From Nephrocerus scutellatus (Eukaryota; Arthropoda; Insecta; Diptera; Pipunculidae): a DNA stretch of 64,000 nucleotides. The position numbers and the translations under genes are program-made. How positions within the stretch are numbered: the stretch's first letter is position 1; each line of letters begins with the position of its first letter. The notes under the pieces were generated by a model, which saw nothing but the letters and a program-made list of their open reading frames with translations, was not told where the DNA came from and did no database searches. The stretch is from NCBI GenBank assembly GCA_947095585.1, contig OX352761.1:138538277-138602276 (forward strand), in the 5' to 3' direction. Of this stretch, positions 47,241 to 60,479 are shown in pieces.

Positions 47241-49029
47241 TAAATCGGTTCCTCATACTCTCTCCGTTCAATCAATTAATCCTCGAAACAAAAGTAAAGA
47301 ATGTAAACATAAGTTATAACAATTCGTACATTTTAATTCCTTTCTCGTTGCGATGAAGAGGTTCCGTTCATTTTTATGTTGTATTTTTTATGTTCGTTGC
47401 TACACTTTATGTTGCTTTGCATTTAAGGACTTATCATCATTATAAGGAAAGCCACTGCAATTTCTTTGAAACCAGTTTTGTTACGAATTTATATTGACAC
47501 ACATGATACCTACGGCAACCTTGAGATGTAACGTAAAGCTGATTCGCAAGCACATCAATATAAGCTATTAAAGCAGACTTATTAGTCTGTCGATAAGGAT
47601 ACAAGATCATTAGTTTCCTAAATAATACTCAAATTGAAGATAATCGCATTACCAGCTTCCTCGTTCTCACATATTATGTAAGTACGTTAGTAGCATTGCT
47701 GTAATCATAACCAACATTCTGTTAGGTAGCGCTCTTTTGTTTATTTCAGTCATGAGCCTGAGTTCAAATTGTTTCTATTCAGTGGTTAGGATGGTATTAC
47801 TCCGGAACTGCAATAAGACGCAGAGAACGACTGAGCAGCGTTCCGATGAATTCACCAAACGCGAACAATCTGTGTGTGCGCATACGTGTTACTATATGAA
47901 CGAATAATTTCCCATTTCTCAAATTGAATCGATATGACCTAATTGTGCGAAAAACGAGATTACGTAATCAGTTCTGAGGCAAAGGAATTATTTACTTCAT
48001 TTAGTGACTTTTAATGGTTAGCTGTGTGCCAGACGCATCTTCTTCTAAAATACGAACAGAAGAAACTGTGCCGACACAGATTTTTACATCTCCCACAGAA
48101 TTGCCTACTTAGGTAAAGCATGAGATTTCGAATCCATTCACTCGGTTATTAGTCGATTTAATACCAGGACTGCATACGCTAAATAAGGACGCGAGGAAAG
48201 ATACATATATGTATATGTATATACGAATACATTCGGACAAAACTTTAATGAAAACTTATACCGACCGAACCGGGTCTACCAAAGGCAATATGATTGCCGC
48301 CATATGGCAATCGAGTTCATATATTAGTAGGGACTATGCGATCTTTATGAAAACGGGGCGAGCAGAGAGCAAAATAGTTCGAATATTACGTGATGACGGT
48401 ATTTGGGTTCGTTATTCAACAACAAGAGGTTCTTTTGTCTATCGCAGATAGTTGGAATATATGTCGAACTCTGCGTGTCCGTATTTTAAGCCCGAAAATT
48501 AATCGCAGTCTGGCTCCCGATGGACCGCCTAACCGAACCGAAGGTAATTTTCATTAGGTAATAGCACAGCTTAGCTATAGAAAATCACGCACTCGTGCTG
48601 CTCCATACTCGTAACTCGCATTGAATCAGCGCCAAATGCTTATGAGATTTGAAAATAATTAGTTTTTTTCGTGACCGCCTCCCGTTGGCTGTTTTGCTGC
48701 CCACCAACACACCAACATGTCGATGGTAGAACCAGTTGCATTATATGGATAATGGCAAAACATACGACTGAGAGCACTGGCATCCATATGCACCGCATGG
48801 AATGAAGGTAGCAATACGACAGATAGTGGTGCGTACAACATAATATCCGACTGGAAGTAGTGGTTTGGCGCGAGGAAAATTTACAAAATTATCAATAAAT
48901 GCATAAGGTTCTGATACTCTCACTCTAACTTATGACCGTAATGATTCAAATTAATTGTGTATAGTGTTAATGTTTTTGTCATTCCGCGTTTTTCCTTTGC
49001 ATACCGAACGACCAGAATGGATATTTCAA
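47241..49029. other. No gene recognised
   Basis: AT-rich. An 80-codon frame at 48209-48451 has no recognised motif. Confidence 0.4.
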
Positions 49030-49720
49030 TTTAACTTTGGTGGGGGCATAAGTCCGCTATCGGGAATGGCGTAGGAGGTCAAGTTTAAGATTGGGAGTGC
49101 ACGAAAAGATTTCACGCGGGATATGGGTTGACCGTGGAGAACGTAATGTCTGGGAGGGCGTTTGTTGCACTAACGTGATAGGGTAATAGATTGGTATTTG
49201 GAGGTGTTGAGATTGAAGCAATTGTTGAGGCACCAGGTGGAGAAACTGTCTAGGTCTTGTTGAAGGAGATAATAGTCTTGTACGGTAGAAATGGGTTTGA
49301 AAAATTTGGTATCGTCAGCGTAAAGTGAGAGGGTTGAGTGTTTGATGATCCTATCAAGATCATTTATAGTAAGGATGAAAAGAAAGGGGCCTATATGGCT
49401 CACTTGTGGTACTCCAGATGTTGAGATTGCCAAGAAACAGAACCTGAAGCGAACACTTGAAACTTAAACAAGGTTTTCCAGACATGAATATATCCATTTT
49501 AATAATATGGGTTCAAAGCCGAGGGCAGACAATTAAAAGAGGATAAGTTGATGAGGTATCTTATCAAAAGCCTTACTTTAATCAGTTGTAACAACTTCGA
49601 ATTCGTTACCACTCTCTAAGGCTAAAAGGGCGAAGGACATGAGTTCAAGAAGACTAGTGGTGGTTGATCTACCTTTCAGAACGAAAGGCTTGGGGAAATA
49701 AGAAAAGCGTAAGGCTTTGT
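49030..49720 (-). mobile_element. LINE reverse transcriptase fragment with intact YADD
   Basis: Minus strand: SLLELMSFALLALESGNEFE (about 49650), SKAFDKIPHQLIL with flanking stops (about 49570), FEPILLKWIYSCLENLV, then GVPQVSHIGPFLFILTINDL (about 49415) and LSLYADDTKFF (about 49330). It continues through WCLNNCFNLNTSKYQSITLS and HGQPISREIF to about 49030. A jockey/CR1-like RT with well-preserved catalytic palm; in-frame stops upstream mean it is dead. Confidence 0.85.
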
Positions 49721-51519
49721 TTAAAATAATTAAAAATAATTAAAATTGGGCAAGAGGCAAGTAGCTGAATGCTTACTCGCATATCAATCCACTACTTTAT
49801 TACATTCAGACGTTCAAAATATAGGAACAGGAAACATTTGATTTCAATTATATTACTTTCTCTCCACGGGAAAATAAGAATATATGATTCATTTTCGTAC
49901 ATAGGTTTACTGAAAATCGAACCAGACCTATTATGTAATATATATCTTGAGTAGTGGTTCATTATTTCGCAATTCTCCTAGGTACATATGTGGATACAAG
50001 ATACAAATTATACCGTACAATCATTAATAAAGATTTGTCAGTATAATAGTTACATAAGACGAAATACCGTATATCTTTTCAGTATAAATGTTTGCTCAGT
50101 GAGTAAGAGTTTCTATTTGCCTGTCAATACATTGAGTATTGAGCACTGAATTAAAAATCTTAGTTTCCAACATGATGTATACAAACAAGTAATGATAGTG
50201 CTGATGGAACGTAACGATTTTCATTACTATGAGCTGACGATTGTCCCAAGAGTTTTGTGTTGTTATGAGTAGCTTACTTTTTTACCTTCTGTCCATTAGA
50301 ATCCACAGAATTTGTTTGTTCTTTTAGAGAGTGCGGTGTTAAACAATAAGTATACATCCATACTTACATCGATGTAGCACCACTCATTTTTCTTTTATTT
50401 GCCACTTCATGGAAATGTATGAACACGAATCAGTTCAAATTCAGAATTTGTAGAAAAATATACTCCTTCTGTGCATTGCTTTATCGAATACACGCGGCAA
50501 TATTATGAATTGATGATGGCCCGCTGATGCCAAGAGTAGGAGTAGAGTTCCATCCATTCGCATTTTTCAACAGAATTTTCACGTTCAATACACGTCCTTT
50601 GGCAAAAATGAAACGTGTCGAAAGCTTTGAAAAAGTGTCTTATTGGAAGGGAATTCAATTTGTTTTGGCAAACATTATTCCGGGACTTCCCTCCGCCTTC
50701 AACTTGCGCTATATGCTTCGAGTTTTGAGCATTGTTGTATGTGTGTATTTGACTATGTATGTGCGCCTTTCTGAAGACGCGCTTGAATTTAGTGAAGCAT
50801 ATTTGTTCTTGCTCGTAAGCAAACACTACCAGAACACTGCACGAAGCCCGCAGTGCGAAAAATAAAACACCACCGGAAAAATACACATTACACTACCACT
50901 CGTCTAAACTGCTCGCAGTAGTGCGGTGTTTGTAAGCACATGCGGTTGTTTATTGTGTACACTAAAGTACCAAGTAGAACAACTTCTCTGTGAATATATC
51001 TAGGAGTGCTTGTTTTGATTAAATATCTCTTGATCCGATTACGTGCGATTGCACTCCAATGAGGTATCTAAATGTGGTGCAACTATCGTTCGTGAATAAC
51101 AACATACGATGAAGGGATTATGCCATAAAATCTGAGTGCGAGTTTTGACAATTTCTTCTTTAAAAATCGTTTAATTGTTGAAAGGATTAGTTCAGAGATT
51201 TTACCATTTGACCAGTAGTATACAGGGTGTATCCGTTAAGGTTGCAAGTACTTAAAGCGATGATTCCTGGGTTGATTTCGCGAAAAAAAATCATATGGGA
51301 GGGAGGTCAATTTTCAACCCCTCCGGGATACGTAGCGTTTTAATGCGAAGAGACGTACTTTTGACCTTACATCACTTCACACACTGTAACTCTAACAGGC
51401 TTTTAGCTACAAGGCCACCGTTGATCTTTTTCGAAAGAAAAATGTTGTTACAACAACAGTGCAATAATATTACACGTGGAACATATGCACTTTTACCGCT
51501 TCACTCCAGTGCATAATCT
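49721..51519. other. No gene recognised
   Basis: AT-rich. A 127-codon minus-strand frame (50503-50886) overlaps a 112-codon plus-strand frame (50527-50865); neither has a recognised motif, and being open on both strands argues for chance. Confidence 0.4.
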
Positions 51520-53770
51520 GCTACAAACGGACTTGCCCAGAAGGACCTAATTTTGGGAGTGGACACCATTTTGTATGTGTCGTTTGAAGCTCGGGTGGCT
51601 CCTGACCTTCCGCGAAACGTTTCTCCACCGGTCCCGATTTTGGGCCGGTGCCATCCAGCTTTGCCTGGTCCTGGTCTACTCCATCCTTTCACTGTAGTCT
51701 TGACTGGCCTTGCTGCCGTGTTCAATAAATCCTACCGCAAAGGAATTTCAGAGCAGGATCTTCTTCGCTCATGCGAGCTAGGTGTCCTGCCAAGCGGAGC
51801 ATACCGAGCTTAATTTTCTTCTACGAAGTAGGCATCGCGGTAACGCTCGTAGAATTCATCAAAATTCTTTTTCTCGAATGCGCCTAAGAGGTCAGAATGA
51901 TTTTTACTAAGCACCCAAGTCTCGGATCCATATGTAAGTACTGGTATGACCATTGTCTTATACACCAGCAGCTTGGATGTTAAGGTTAAATTCCTGGATT
52001 TGTAGAGTCTTGACTGACTAAAGTAGGCTTTGTTGGCTTTTACCAACCGTCCGCGTATTTCTGGTTCCATGCTGTTGTCGGCTGCTACCGTTGACCCGAC
52101 ATAGTTAAAGAATTGCACCAATGCAAACTCGCGTTCCACTATTCTAATTGAGGGACCAATGTTGGATCTTCTACTCGCAAACGTGGCCACCATGTTCTTT
52201 GTTTTGCTCTTATTTATGTGCAGCCCCAGATTTCGTGCTGCCAGCTCGATCAGGATGAAAGCTTTCTGTACAGCTCTGTGGTTTCTACTAACGATGTCGA
52301 TGTCGTCTGCGTAAGTCAGTGAGGAGTATAAGTATGGACTTATAGAGGATTGTTTCTCTTGCCGTTACGTCACTTCTCCAACGCCAGGCAAGAGGAGGCT
52401 GTCCAATCCATCCACTTGTCGGAGCCCATTATAGATGTTGAATGGGCTTGATAGTGACCCGGATATTTTTACTTGGCCTATAACATTGGTGATGGTCAAC
52501 GTACATAGTCGTGTCAGTTTATTTGGGATGCCGAATTTTCTCATGGCTCTATAAAGTTCTACTCTGGCTATGCTATTATAGGTGGATTTAAATTCTAATG
52601 GTGTAAATCTGATCAGTTCTTGATTTTCCTGGAATAAACTGGTATGGACGAATGATGACTTTAGCATTTCTTATGTATGGGGCACATGATGCCTCTTCGC
52701 CAATTTTCTGGCATCGCTTCTTCCTTCCATACTTGCACTATTAGTTTATGAAATGCTTGGTGTATTGCGGAACCTCCTGTTTCAATCAGCTCCGCTGGGA
52801 TATCATCTGTTCCCAGGGATTTTTAATTTCTGAGCCGATTTTTCGCTCTAGTAACTTCGTCTATGCTTGGTGGCGGCAGCATAGTGAGGTCTTTGATCAT
52901 TGGTGGAGCCTTCACTTTCTCAGTTGGCTATTTAGCAACTCATGAAAGTGCTCTTGCGTCATACCACTAACTATTTGGTAGAGCTTCCGCAACTGGTGCG
53001 GTCCTCGCTCTCTGTACTGTTCTAGTTCACGGACGAGATTCTTCTCCCAGGCTGCTTTCTTTCGCCGATGAACTGTTTTTAAATCTTCTGAGCTCTTTAT
53101 ATTCATCTTTGCATGCCCACGTTCTATGATATTGTTGCACTGCTCGAACCAGTCGTTCCGATCTTTACGACTACTGCCTAAGGTGGTGTCAGCAGTACTA
53201 ATGACAGTATTCTTCACGTGGTCTATCTGGTTACGAGTGGCTCCATCAGGAGATACCAAGGTGGCTTTGTGAATATTTTTACGCGTAAACCTTGTACTCG
53301 AAAAGACCAAATTATTGCTTGCTGCCGTCTCTATCTTCGTCATTGTCATTAGTGTTCTCGTGTAAGCTATGGGTTCCAATGTACTGCCTGAATACTGGCT
53401 CACTGCCTATTTTGGCACTCATATCCCCCAGAATGATTTTTATATCATACTGAGGGCAGGCATGGAGTTTCCCGTTCGACTTATTCAAATAATTTCTCTG
53501 TAAGTGAGTGAACGTTTATGAGGCTTATGTTTTTAAATCTGCTTCGCACGAAGATGGCATAGTCCCCACCCAATGACGGTGGGTTCACTCTTCTGCTATA
53601 TAGAAACCCCACCCCGAGCACATGGTGTCCTGCATGACAACTGTAATATTGTAGTAATGTCATATTCTGTCACCATTTCCTGTTCCATGAGAAAATTCTT
53701 AAATCGTTTAGCCGTTTTCGTTGCCATGGTGGTCGTCGTTCATCAGTGTATCCAAGGCTGATTTTTGGTT
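51520..53770 (-). mobile_element. RTE-like LINE, endonuclease to C-terminus, most complete copy
   Basis: Reading down the minus strand: endonuclease parts VTEYDITTILQLSCRTPCAR (about 53665) and VLGVGFLYSRRVNP, then FKNISLINVHSLTEK (about 53510). A linker with RKKAAWEKNLVRELEQYR follows (about 53060). RT has SLGTDDIPAELIETGGSAIH (about 52800), FKSTYNSIARVELYRAMRKF (about 52590), TITNVIGQVKISGSLSSPFN and LTYADDIDIV (about 52310) with catalytic YADD intact. The thumb is LLVYKTMVIPVLTYGSETWV (about 51950), and degenerate C-terminal sequence ends at about 51520. At least four frameshifts or stops. Fragments of the same type lie at 4270-4990, 7440-7743 and 11050-11600. Confidence 0.87.
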
Positions 53771-56700
53771 CCGTAATTAAGTTTTTTTAAAGGCGAGGTT
53801 ATTGGCCTTACACCAACCTTACTTTGAAGGAATCATTTAGCTTTTTCTGTATTGGAGGAAAATTACCGGCGGAGGTTAGATCGCAAATCCACCAGTCAGA
53901 GATAGTTACGGCCACCTGCAAAGCATTCTTTGTTATTCCTTCATGTCCTTTAAATCAGATAAAAGATTTTGGATTTTTTTTAACTTTTAAACAAAATTAA
54001 AAAATCAACAGTTTCTGTGAACAGATTTTGGTAAACCATTTAATATTTTTAAAGACCGAATAGTAACTTGAGAATTGTTTTTATTTCTTTCTAAATATTT
54101 CAAAATAAGCGTAATATCAATTGTTCCTGTTGTTATATTATTGAACGGATTGTAAAGCAAAATTATTAGCATGCTGAATATATGGCATATACATACGCAA
54201 TCACAACTCTATACAATAACATGAGCAAAATATGTAGAAGAATTATACACCCACCATGCTGGCACTTAATACTTAATAGCACTTTGATTGTGATTAATAT
54301 GCCAAACATTACGCGTTTAATGTAAATCTCATTGGTGCCAGTGAAACGTGAGTATGGGTTGCAAATGAACAGTCGCCACTCAGAGAGGACCGATATTACC
54401 ACACCTACAATCACGATGCCATCTGTTTGTCATATCGCCGCCACGTATGTAGTGTGTGTAGTGTGTGACACACGAGTTGGAAGGGTGGGTGAGAACTATT
54501 TACAGGACACCGCAAATAAATAAATAACTCATTTAAAATACCAAAGAGTTTGCTTGGTAAGCAAGCCGAAAAAAAACTGCTAGATAATTAAGATTTTTGG
54601 TCCTGTTTTCGCCCTGTACTCAGACCAGGACCAGAATTCATATTGCAGTACGAAATAAAAAATATAACTCAATACATTGTGAGAGCCACCCAAAAAGCTT
54701 GGGTCCTGTTGATGTTTGGTTTGTATTCATACTGTGCCTTTATTACAAAAAATTAAAAATAAGAGCGCAAAATACTATTTACCAGCAAATCGTTGTGATG
54801 TGTGAAGTGTCTGTTGTCTCTGGGAAGGATGCGTTTAACGTCAACCAGCCAATATTAATTTACAGTAAATGATGGAAAAATAAAACAAAATATAAAGCAG
54901 TTTTTGATCGGTTCAGCACAATGTGAATACATGGATTGCTGGAAAAGTTCCATTCAATGCTTCCGCTACTGTGTCATTTTGTAGAAAAAAGTATTAAATA
55001 GGAAACGAGCAGATACTTTGTTTGCTTGTATTTTTTTCGTTTTTTTTTTATCTTTTGCATATGTCATCGTCACATTGAGCCGTTCTCCCTGCCACGCCGA
55101 CAAAATACAGAATACCGAAAGACCTACATAAAAAACCAATTCGCAATAATATCTGATGTGGAAATATTTTCAACCATAATTCCATATCACATTTTGATCA
55201 GGATGACATGTCAAAAATGACAAATAAATGCCCATCCGGTCGCCGGCCAGACCATTTGTGATGGTGTTTGCGGGGGTGTATATGCGGTTGAATTCTCATG
55301 ACCATGATGCGGCTCCCGTGATGCAAGGTCTACATAAGTGAGGAGTCAAACGGACAAAAAGAGGGCAGGCAAAATATTTAACATAATGCAGTGTTGAAGT
55401 TGCAAGCTGCATCTGATGTCTGCCTGATGTGTGGAAAGTGGTCGAATGGCGTGCAGCTTGCTGGTTCCGTCGCATCCCGATGACGCGACGGCGTTTTGGT
55501 GACAAACATGCGACGTGAAATGAATTTCATATGTGCGTGCTGCTTTGGTTTTCGCGGAACTTATACATTCACATCGCTTTCGGGGAAAATTGTTAACACT
55601 TTTTTATTGTTGCTGTATTCTGTGCTGTGGATGTTACGCTGCTGTGATGGACGCGTACTATGGCGGTGCGATATGCATGAGCATAGGAAATGGACGACAC
55701 ATTTGTGCAACCAAAATATACAATGAATTAATTGGCATGTAAATCATAAAACTTGTAAATATTTTCGTTTGATATCCACCAAGTAATTAGTTCAGGGTTA
55801 AGCTTTGCCATTCAAATACCAAAATCTAAAATGAAAAAATGTTATCTTACGGCGGCTTAGTTTTTTCCTCTAAATTGGAGGCAATTTGTATCCTCGATTC
55901 AAAAAGTTTCCTTATTAAAAATTAACCATAACAAATTACGTCTAGAGTCGTTCTCACCATTACACATTTATTACGATGTTCAAATACACTTGCAAATACT
56001 CACAAGAAGCACTCGTGCGTGCGGTAACCAAAAATATAAAAAACCACACGAAGTAAATTTAAAGACGCGAATATCAAAAGCAAAAAAAAAATTAGGTTAG
56101 CAAAACTACAAGTACGTTTTCGCGACTCATTTATCCAAACTCACATATGCATTCAATTGCACGAAGACCCGCCTTGCCGTTCAATCGCACACGTCCTGTT
56201 TACCCATCTTGAAAGTTATTTCATGTCGGTTCCGCTTCATTCATTTCACACATCATAACGAGGAGTTTTTCAAAATCTAGATGGTGAGAACAAATTTGAG
56301 CTGGGGATATGGTTTTTTTTTCATATGGGACAAAGCAGTACTATAATATGAGTGTAGCTTTAGATGGCAGCTATGTTGTTATAGCAGAAGATGGGCTCAA
56401 GAGATCGGCAGAATCGTTCGAGCAAAGAAGAACCCATTCGTGTCGAAATTTTCTTATTACCGAACGAAAAGAGGGTGCTCGGTGCAATTTTTCATAGCGG
56501 AACAAAAAATGTTTTGCCAGCACAAGGGTAAGAGGATTGTGCGTATCGCTGATTTCGAATCGAGACGTTGTGTATTGAAGCTTACTCTAAAGCGGACATT
56601 AGATGATGACGAACGTAGTCGCCCTGCATTTTGTATCCTACAGCTAGCATTTATTTTTAGGGTTGTTGACGGGTGATGCGGGGTGACGCAATGAAATACT

Positions 56701-57179
56701 GCGGGTATACGGGGGTAACATGCTTGGTGGCTCCATCCTCTCCAATGAACCAACTAATGTAGGTGGGTGTGAGAGTGCGTTGATCACCCATCGACCCCTG
56801 GCTAAAGAGGCTTGGGGAATTGGTGACTTGGAAAGCTTGATAAATTTAGTGTGGTTTAGTGACGGCGGGTTAGAGCCACATATAATATAAGTGTTAGTAC
56901 ACCATCGTACTGGCGTACAAATAATGGAATACCTCAAAAAAATATTTGAAGTTGCACATAATGTAATAGTATCACACCCATTATCTAAAGGTTACAAACA
57001 AGTAATATAAAGGTATTCCGTAAGATACACACACATAATGGCATGGCATTAAATAATTCAGTATACTCACAATATTCTGAAATAAAAAAGTTCTCACTTG
57101 TAGTATCAGATAAAACTTATATGATATGATATGACTTCATACATAAATCCCATGGAAAACGGCATTTTTTTAGTTCTTC
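53771..57179. other. No gene recognised
   Basis: AT-rich with moderate GC patches (55230-55740, 56390-56890). Frames up to about 98 codons on both strands show no motif. TTAGAGCCACATAT near 56870 also occurs near 40060 and may mark a further undescribed repeat. Confidence 0.4.
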
Positions 57180-57343
57180 CAAAATTTCCTATTTTTTCTC
57201 GAATTTTCAAATTTTTCAGGTTCCTATTATCATCCCCGGATTACTACAAATATTTTTCTAAAAAAATGAGTTAAATCGGTCTAGCCGTTTTGGTAACAGA
57301 CAGACAGACAGAGTTACTTTCACATTTATAATATTAGTAAGGA
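57180..57343 (-). mobile_element. Helitron 5' end fragment
   Basis: The minus strand begins TCCTTACTAATATTATAAAT, with the GTAACTCTGTCTGTCTGTCT run, preceded by A in the flank. It matches the element at 43465-43836. It fades out at about 57180 with no CTAG end, so the 3' part is lost. Confidence 0.78.
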
Positions 57344-57478
57344 TATAGAATTTATATCAAAAGCCAGTTGTATTATTATTAGTAGTAGTATTATATTTTA
57401 AACGTTATAACTGTAAAAAATTAATTAGTCTTATTTTAATTTAGTAACTAATAAAGTTATTTGAATACAACAGTAAAT

Positions 57479-58471
57479 CATCAGTAGCCAAAATAACCAC
57501 CCTTTTTTAATATGACTGCTCCAAGGATATCACGATGAATTTCTTTTTTCATGAATCACAGCAAATGGTCCAACCCCAAACCAATAAATCTGCCCCACAC
57601 CATATCACTTCCACCTCCATGTTTAACCTTTTTTTTTTATAATGAGGGTGAAACTCCTTTCCTTTGGGTTGACGAATATTCCTTCTTCAATCAGAACCGA
57701 AGAGACTAATTTTGCTTTCATCGATCCATAAAATGTTTTGAAAATTTTGAATTGTGTGGGTTCTTAAATTTTCCGCAAACTGCTTCCTAACCCTTATAAT
57801 TTTCGCTGATTAGCTAGACTTTTCCTGCAATTCTGCCCGGTAATTTACTATCATGTAACCTTCTTCTTACAGTTGGGGCACTGATTACATTACGTATTGA
57901 AGCTGCAATGGGCTTTTAAGATTTGAATGTGGCTCTCTTTTTATAGCAAAATAATTTGATTGTCTGTGGTTGAGCCAGTTTTCCTTGGTCGTCCTCTTGT
58001 TTCCGTTACAGGTTGTGGTTTTAAAGCCTATGCGACGAAATTCACAGACCTGCCTAGTGCCTCGGCAATGCATTTTAGGTTCATTGCTCTCTTAGCCTAT
58101 GAACGATGCGACGTTCTTCAACACTGCAGTATCTGTTTCGACCCATCAGCAATCCGCTTGTAAATATATTTTTGTGTAATTTTACTTACTATTGCTTAGA
58201 GCATTAATGAATTTACCTTTCGTTTAACTTTTAATGAAAAATTTCACAAAAAAACTAAAAATTACCTATTATTTCAATCACGCGAAACCGGAAGTGATCT
58301 TAGCCTTCGACCTGTTACACTCAACTAATATAAAATAACAGCGCCTACCGCATGTCAAAAGATCGGCAACATCAATAATAAAATAACGGTGCTTAATGCA
58401 TTCACAAAAAAAAAATGTCAGTGTTGCCAGTTTATTGCAGCCCTGTAACCTATTATTTTGATCACCAGTGT
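57479..58471 (-). mobile_element. Tc1-like DNA transposon, decayed but near full length
   Basis: Ends carry a short inverted repeat: CACTGGTGATCAAAATAATA on the minus strand at 58471 and a CAGTAGCCAAAATAA counterpart at 57481. The minus-strand transposase is broken: RGRPRKTGSTTDNQIILL (about 57990, the typical GRPRKT linker), SVLIEEGIFVNPKERSFTLI, then VKHGGGSDMVWGRF (about 57610), the signature around the second catalytic residue of Tc1/mariner transposases. Multiple stops and frameshifts. Length of about 990 bp is short for the family. Confidence 0.85.
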
Positions 58472-59689
58472 ATACGAGTATACCCATTTTATTTACTATT
58501 TATGATTACTTCAGCAATACAAAAGACGCCAATGAAGTGTTACTTCCTTTCCGTGCACTGGGAAGTACATGTTCTATTTACCACTTGGTTTTTGTAAGAA
58601 AAGGACCAACAATCCTCCACGATTTAAAAATTCACTCTATAGCTTTGTGTCATCCGCGCTTACAATATTAAAATGTTCCTAGACTCAATGACTCAACAAA
58701 TTTATGCTTGAATACACTTTCTCTTTTGAAGCTATATTTTAATTCGATTTTAATGTTTTTTTTATATGAGCGTTAACTCCGACCATTTCGATTCTTCCTA
58801 TGTATACAGTGAATGTTGCGGTAATTTCCACAACGATACATGACAAATTTATGAACCTTATCAGCCATTAAATTACTTCAAGTATGTTTACATGTTTTTG
58901 TTCGGGTTGTTAGCAGACAGCATACATGTATAGTAGGTCCAAGTGAAATCAACTCAACAGGACTCAGAAAACAATGCTATCGTCGCTTTGAGCACAAAAA
59001 TTGTCTATATGCAATACATGGGCTCCCGCGGAGAAATTTACGCTACATTTGTACTGTTATGGGTTTGCGAAATATCACTGATTTTCTTCGCTTCGCTAGT
59101 GCTATATATTACCACTCTTGTTACTCATTCATTACCGACTTTGGCGTTGTCATTGTTTTCGACGCCTTACTGGAATTATGTAGTTAATTTTTGTACCCTA
59201 CAGCACCAGTCTGGGTATAAAGTTTTTTTGTTTCTTTCTCGGGGCTTAGTGCTTTGGAGACAGTGACTGCCGCTATAGTACCAAACAGTGTGTTTTTTTT
59301 TCAATTAGCTAAAGATAAGGATAACACTAAACCAAGCCACTTGAACCATAAGGAATATGGTACTTTCATGAATAACGTCTGAAAATGTATACCAAGTTAT
59401 TTTATTTCTTTGTATTACGACACTTTTTAATCGGGCAAAAATGTGTTTGAAGGATCATGTATATGAATATCCTTTTATTTTGATTTTAGAAGCTACAAAG
59501 TAAAACTACCCTAGACCGAGAAAAAGGAAGACGAAAACAGCCATATTTTGTTAGATATGCACTTTCCTTTTTTTGTAGTCATCAATCATTACGAATCAAA
59601 TACTGCTTTACAAAAAATCATAGAAAATTCGAAAATGTATTTAAATGATAAAAGAAATATGTAAAGATGTCCGGAAGTTTCGTGAAATT
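58472..59689. other. No gene recognised
   Basis: AT-rich. A 107-codon plus-strand frame (58943-59266) has hydrophobic stretches but no motif I recognise. Confidence 0.4.
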
Positions 59690-59880
59690 TTGAATTTTTA
59701 TATTGAAAAATCACCCGGGAGACTGTGCTATTCAGTAAGTGTTAAGTATATGATGAAGATGTTGTGCAAGCTCTTTTGAGTATAAAATCTAATGCTACTG
59801 GTCTAGACTAAATCCTAAGTTTGTCAAAATTCTGCTGCCCTTCATACTGCCATTTATTACGTATCTTTTTAACTCGGTGC
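59690..59880 (+). mobile_element. LINE RT N-terminal fragment (left half of a split element)
   Basis: Plus strand: DVVQALLSIKSNATGLD with a frameshift, then PKFVKILLPF-like sequence, the RT motif before the fingers domain. The matching downstream RT part resumes at 60480 on the same strand. Confidence 0.65.
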
Positions 59881-60370
59881 TAACGATGTCCGTATTCCCA
59901 TACATCGCGTGCGGTTTCTGGCAATGAGCTTCAGCTCTCTCCAACTCTTCCCCAATTGTCGTGACTCCTCCTCAACTGTCCTGCGCCATGTATTTCTCGG
60001 ACGAACCGTTTTTCTACCATCCTGAGATAACGGATTCCATTGCATTGCGTAGTTTGCTATGTAACTGTCGCCTTTTCGGAGTGTATGACCAATCCACTGC
60101 CACTTCCGTCGTTGGATGGTTGTGCCTATTAGATGTTCCGTAGGAACCTATTTACGAACGTTTGTAATCTTTTTGTAATAGTAGCGGTCACCTTACAAGT
60201 GCTGAACCCATACAACAGCACAGATGAACGGAACAGTCGCAGCTAGGTGTTCAAGCTGATCACATAACTGCGATAATGATCGATAATGGGTATTGCATTT
60301 ATAAACATTAATGCGTCGAAAACTAAGCTCCGATAATTTTTGATTTTGCCAGATCAGGATCAGCAATGTC
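59881..60370 (-). mobile_element. LINE C-terminal fragment of another type, nested
   Basis: Minus strand: QWIGHTLRKGDSYIANYAMQ (about 60100), then NTWRRTVEEESRQLGKSWRE (about 59960) and LKLIARNR. This is the C-terminal W-G-H-x-L-R and RP(K/R)xTWRR pattern of many insect LINEs. Thumb sequence continues to about 60370. It sits in opposite orientation between two parts of a plus-strand LINE. Confidence 0.72.
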
Positions 60371-60479
60371 CGTCTAGTTTTTTATGAGGCAAGCGAAATT
60401 TTATTACTTCCTCCAATTTATTAATGTTTGCTTTGGTGTTGATATCGACTCGACGACTGCGTCGTTGGTTGGTATAACT

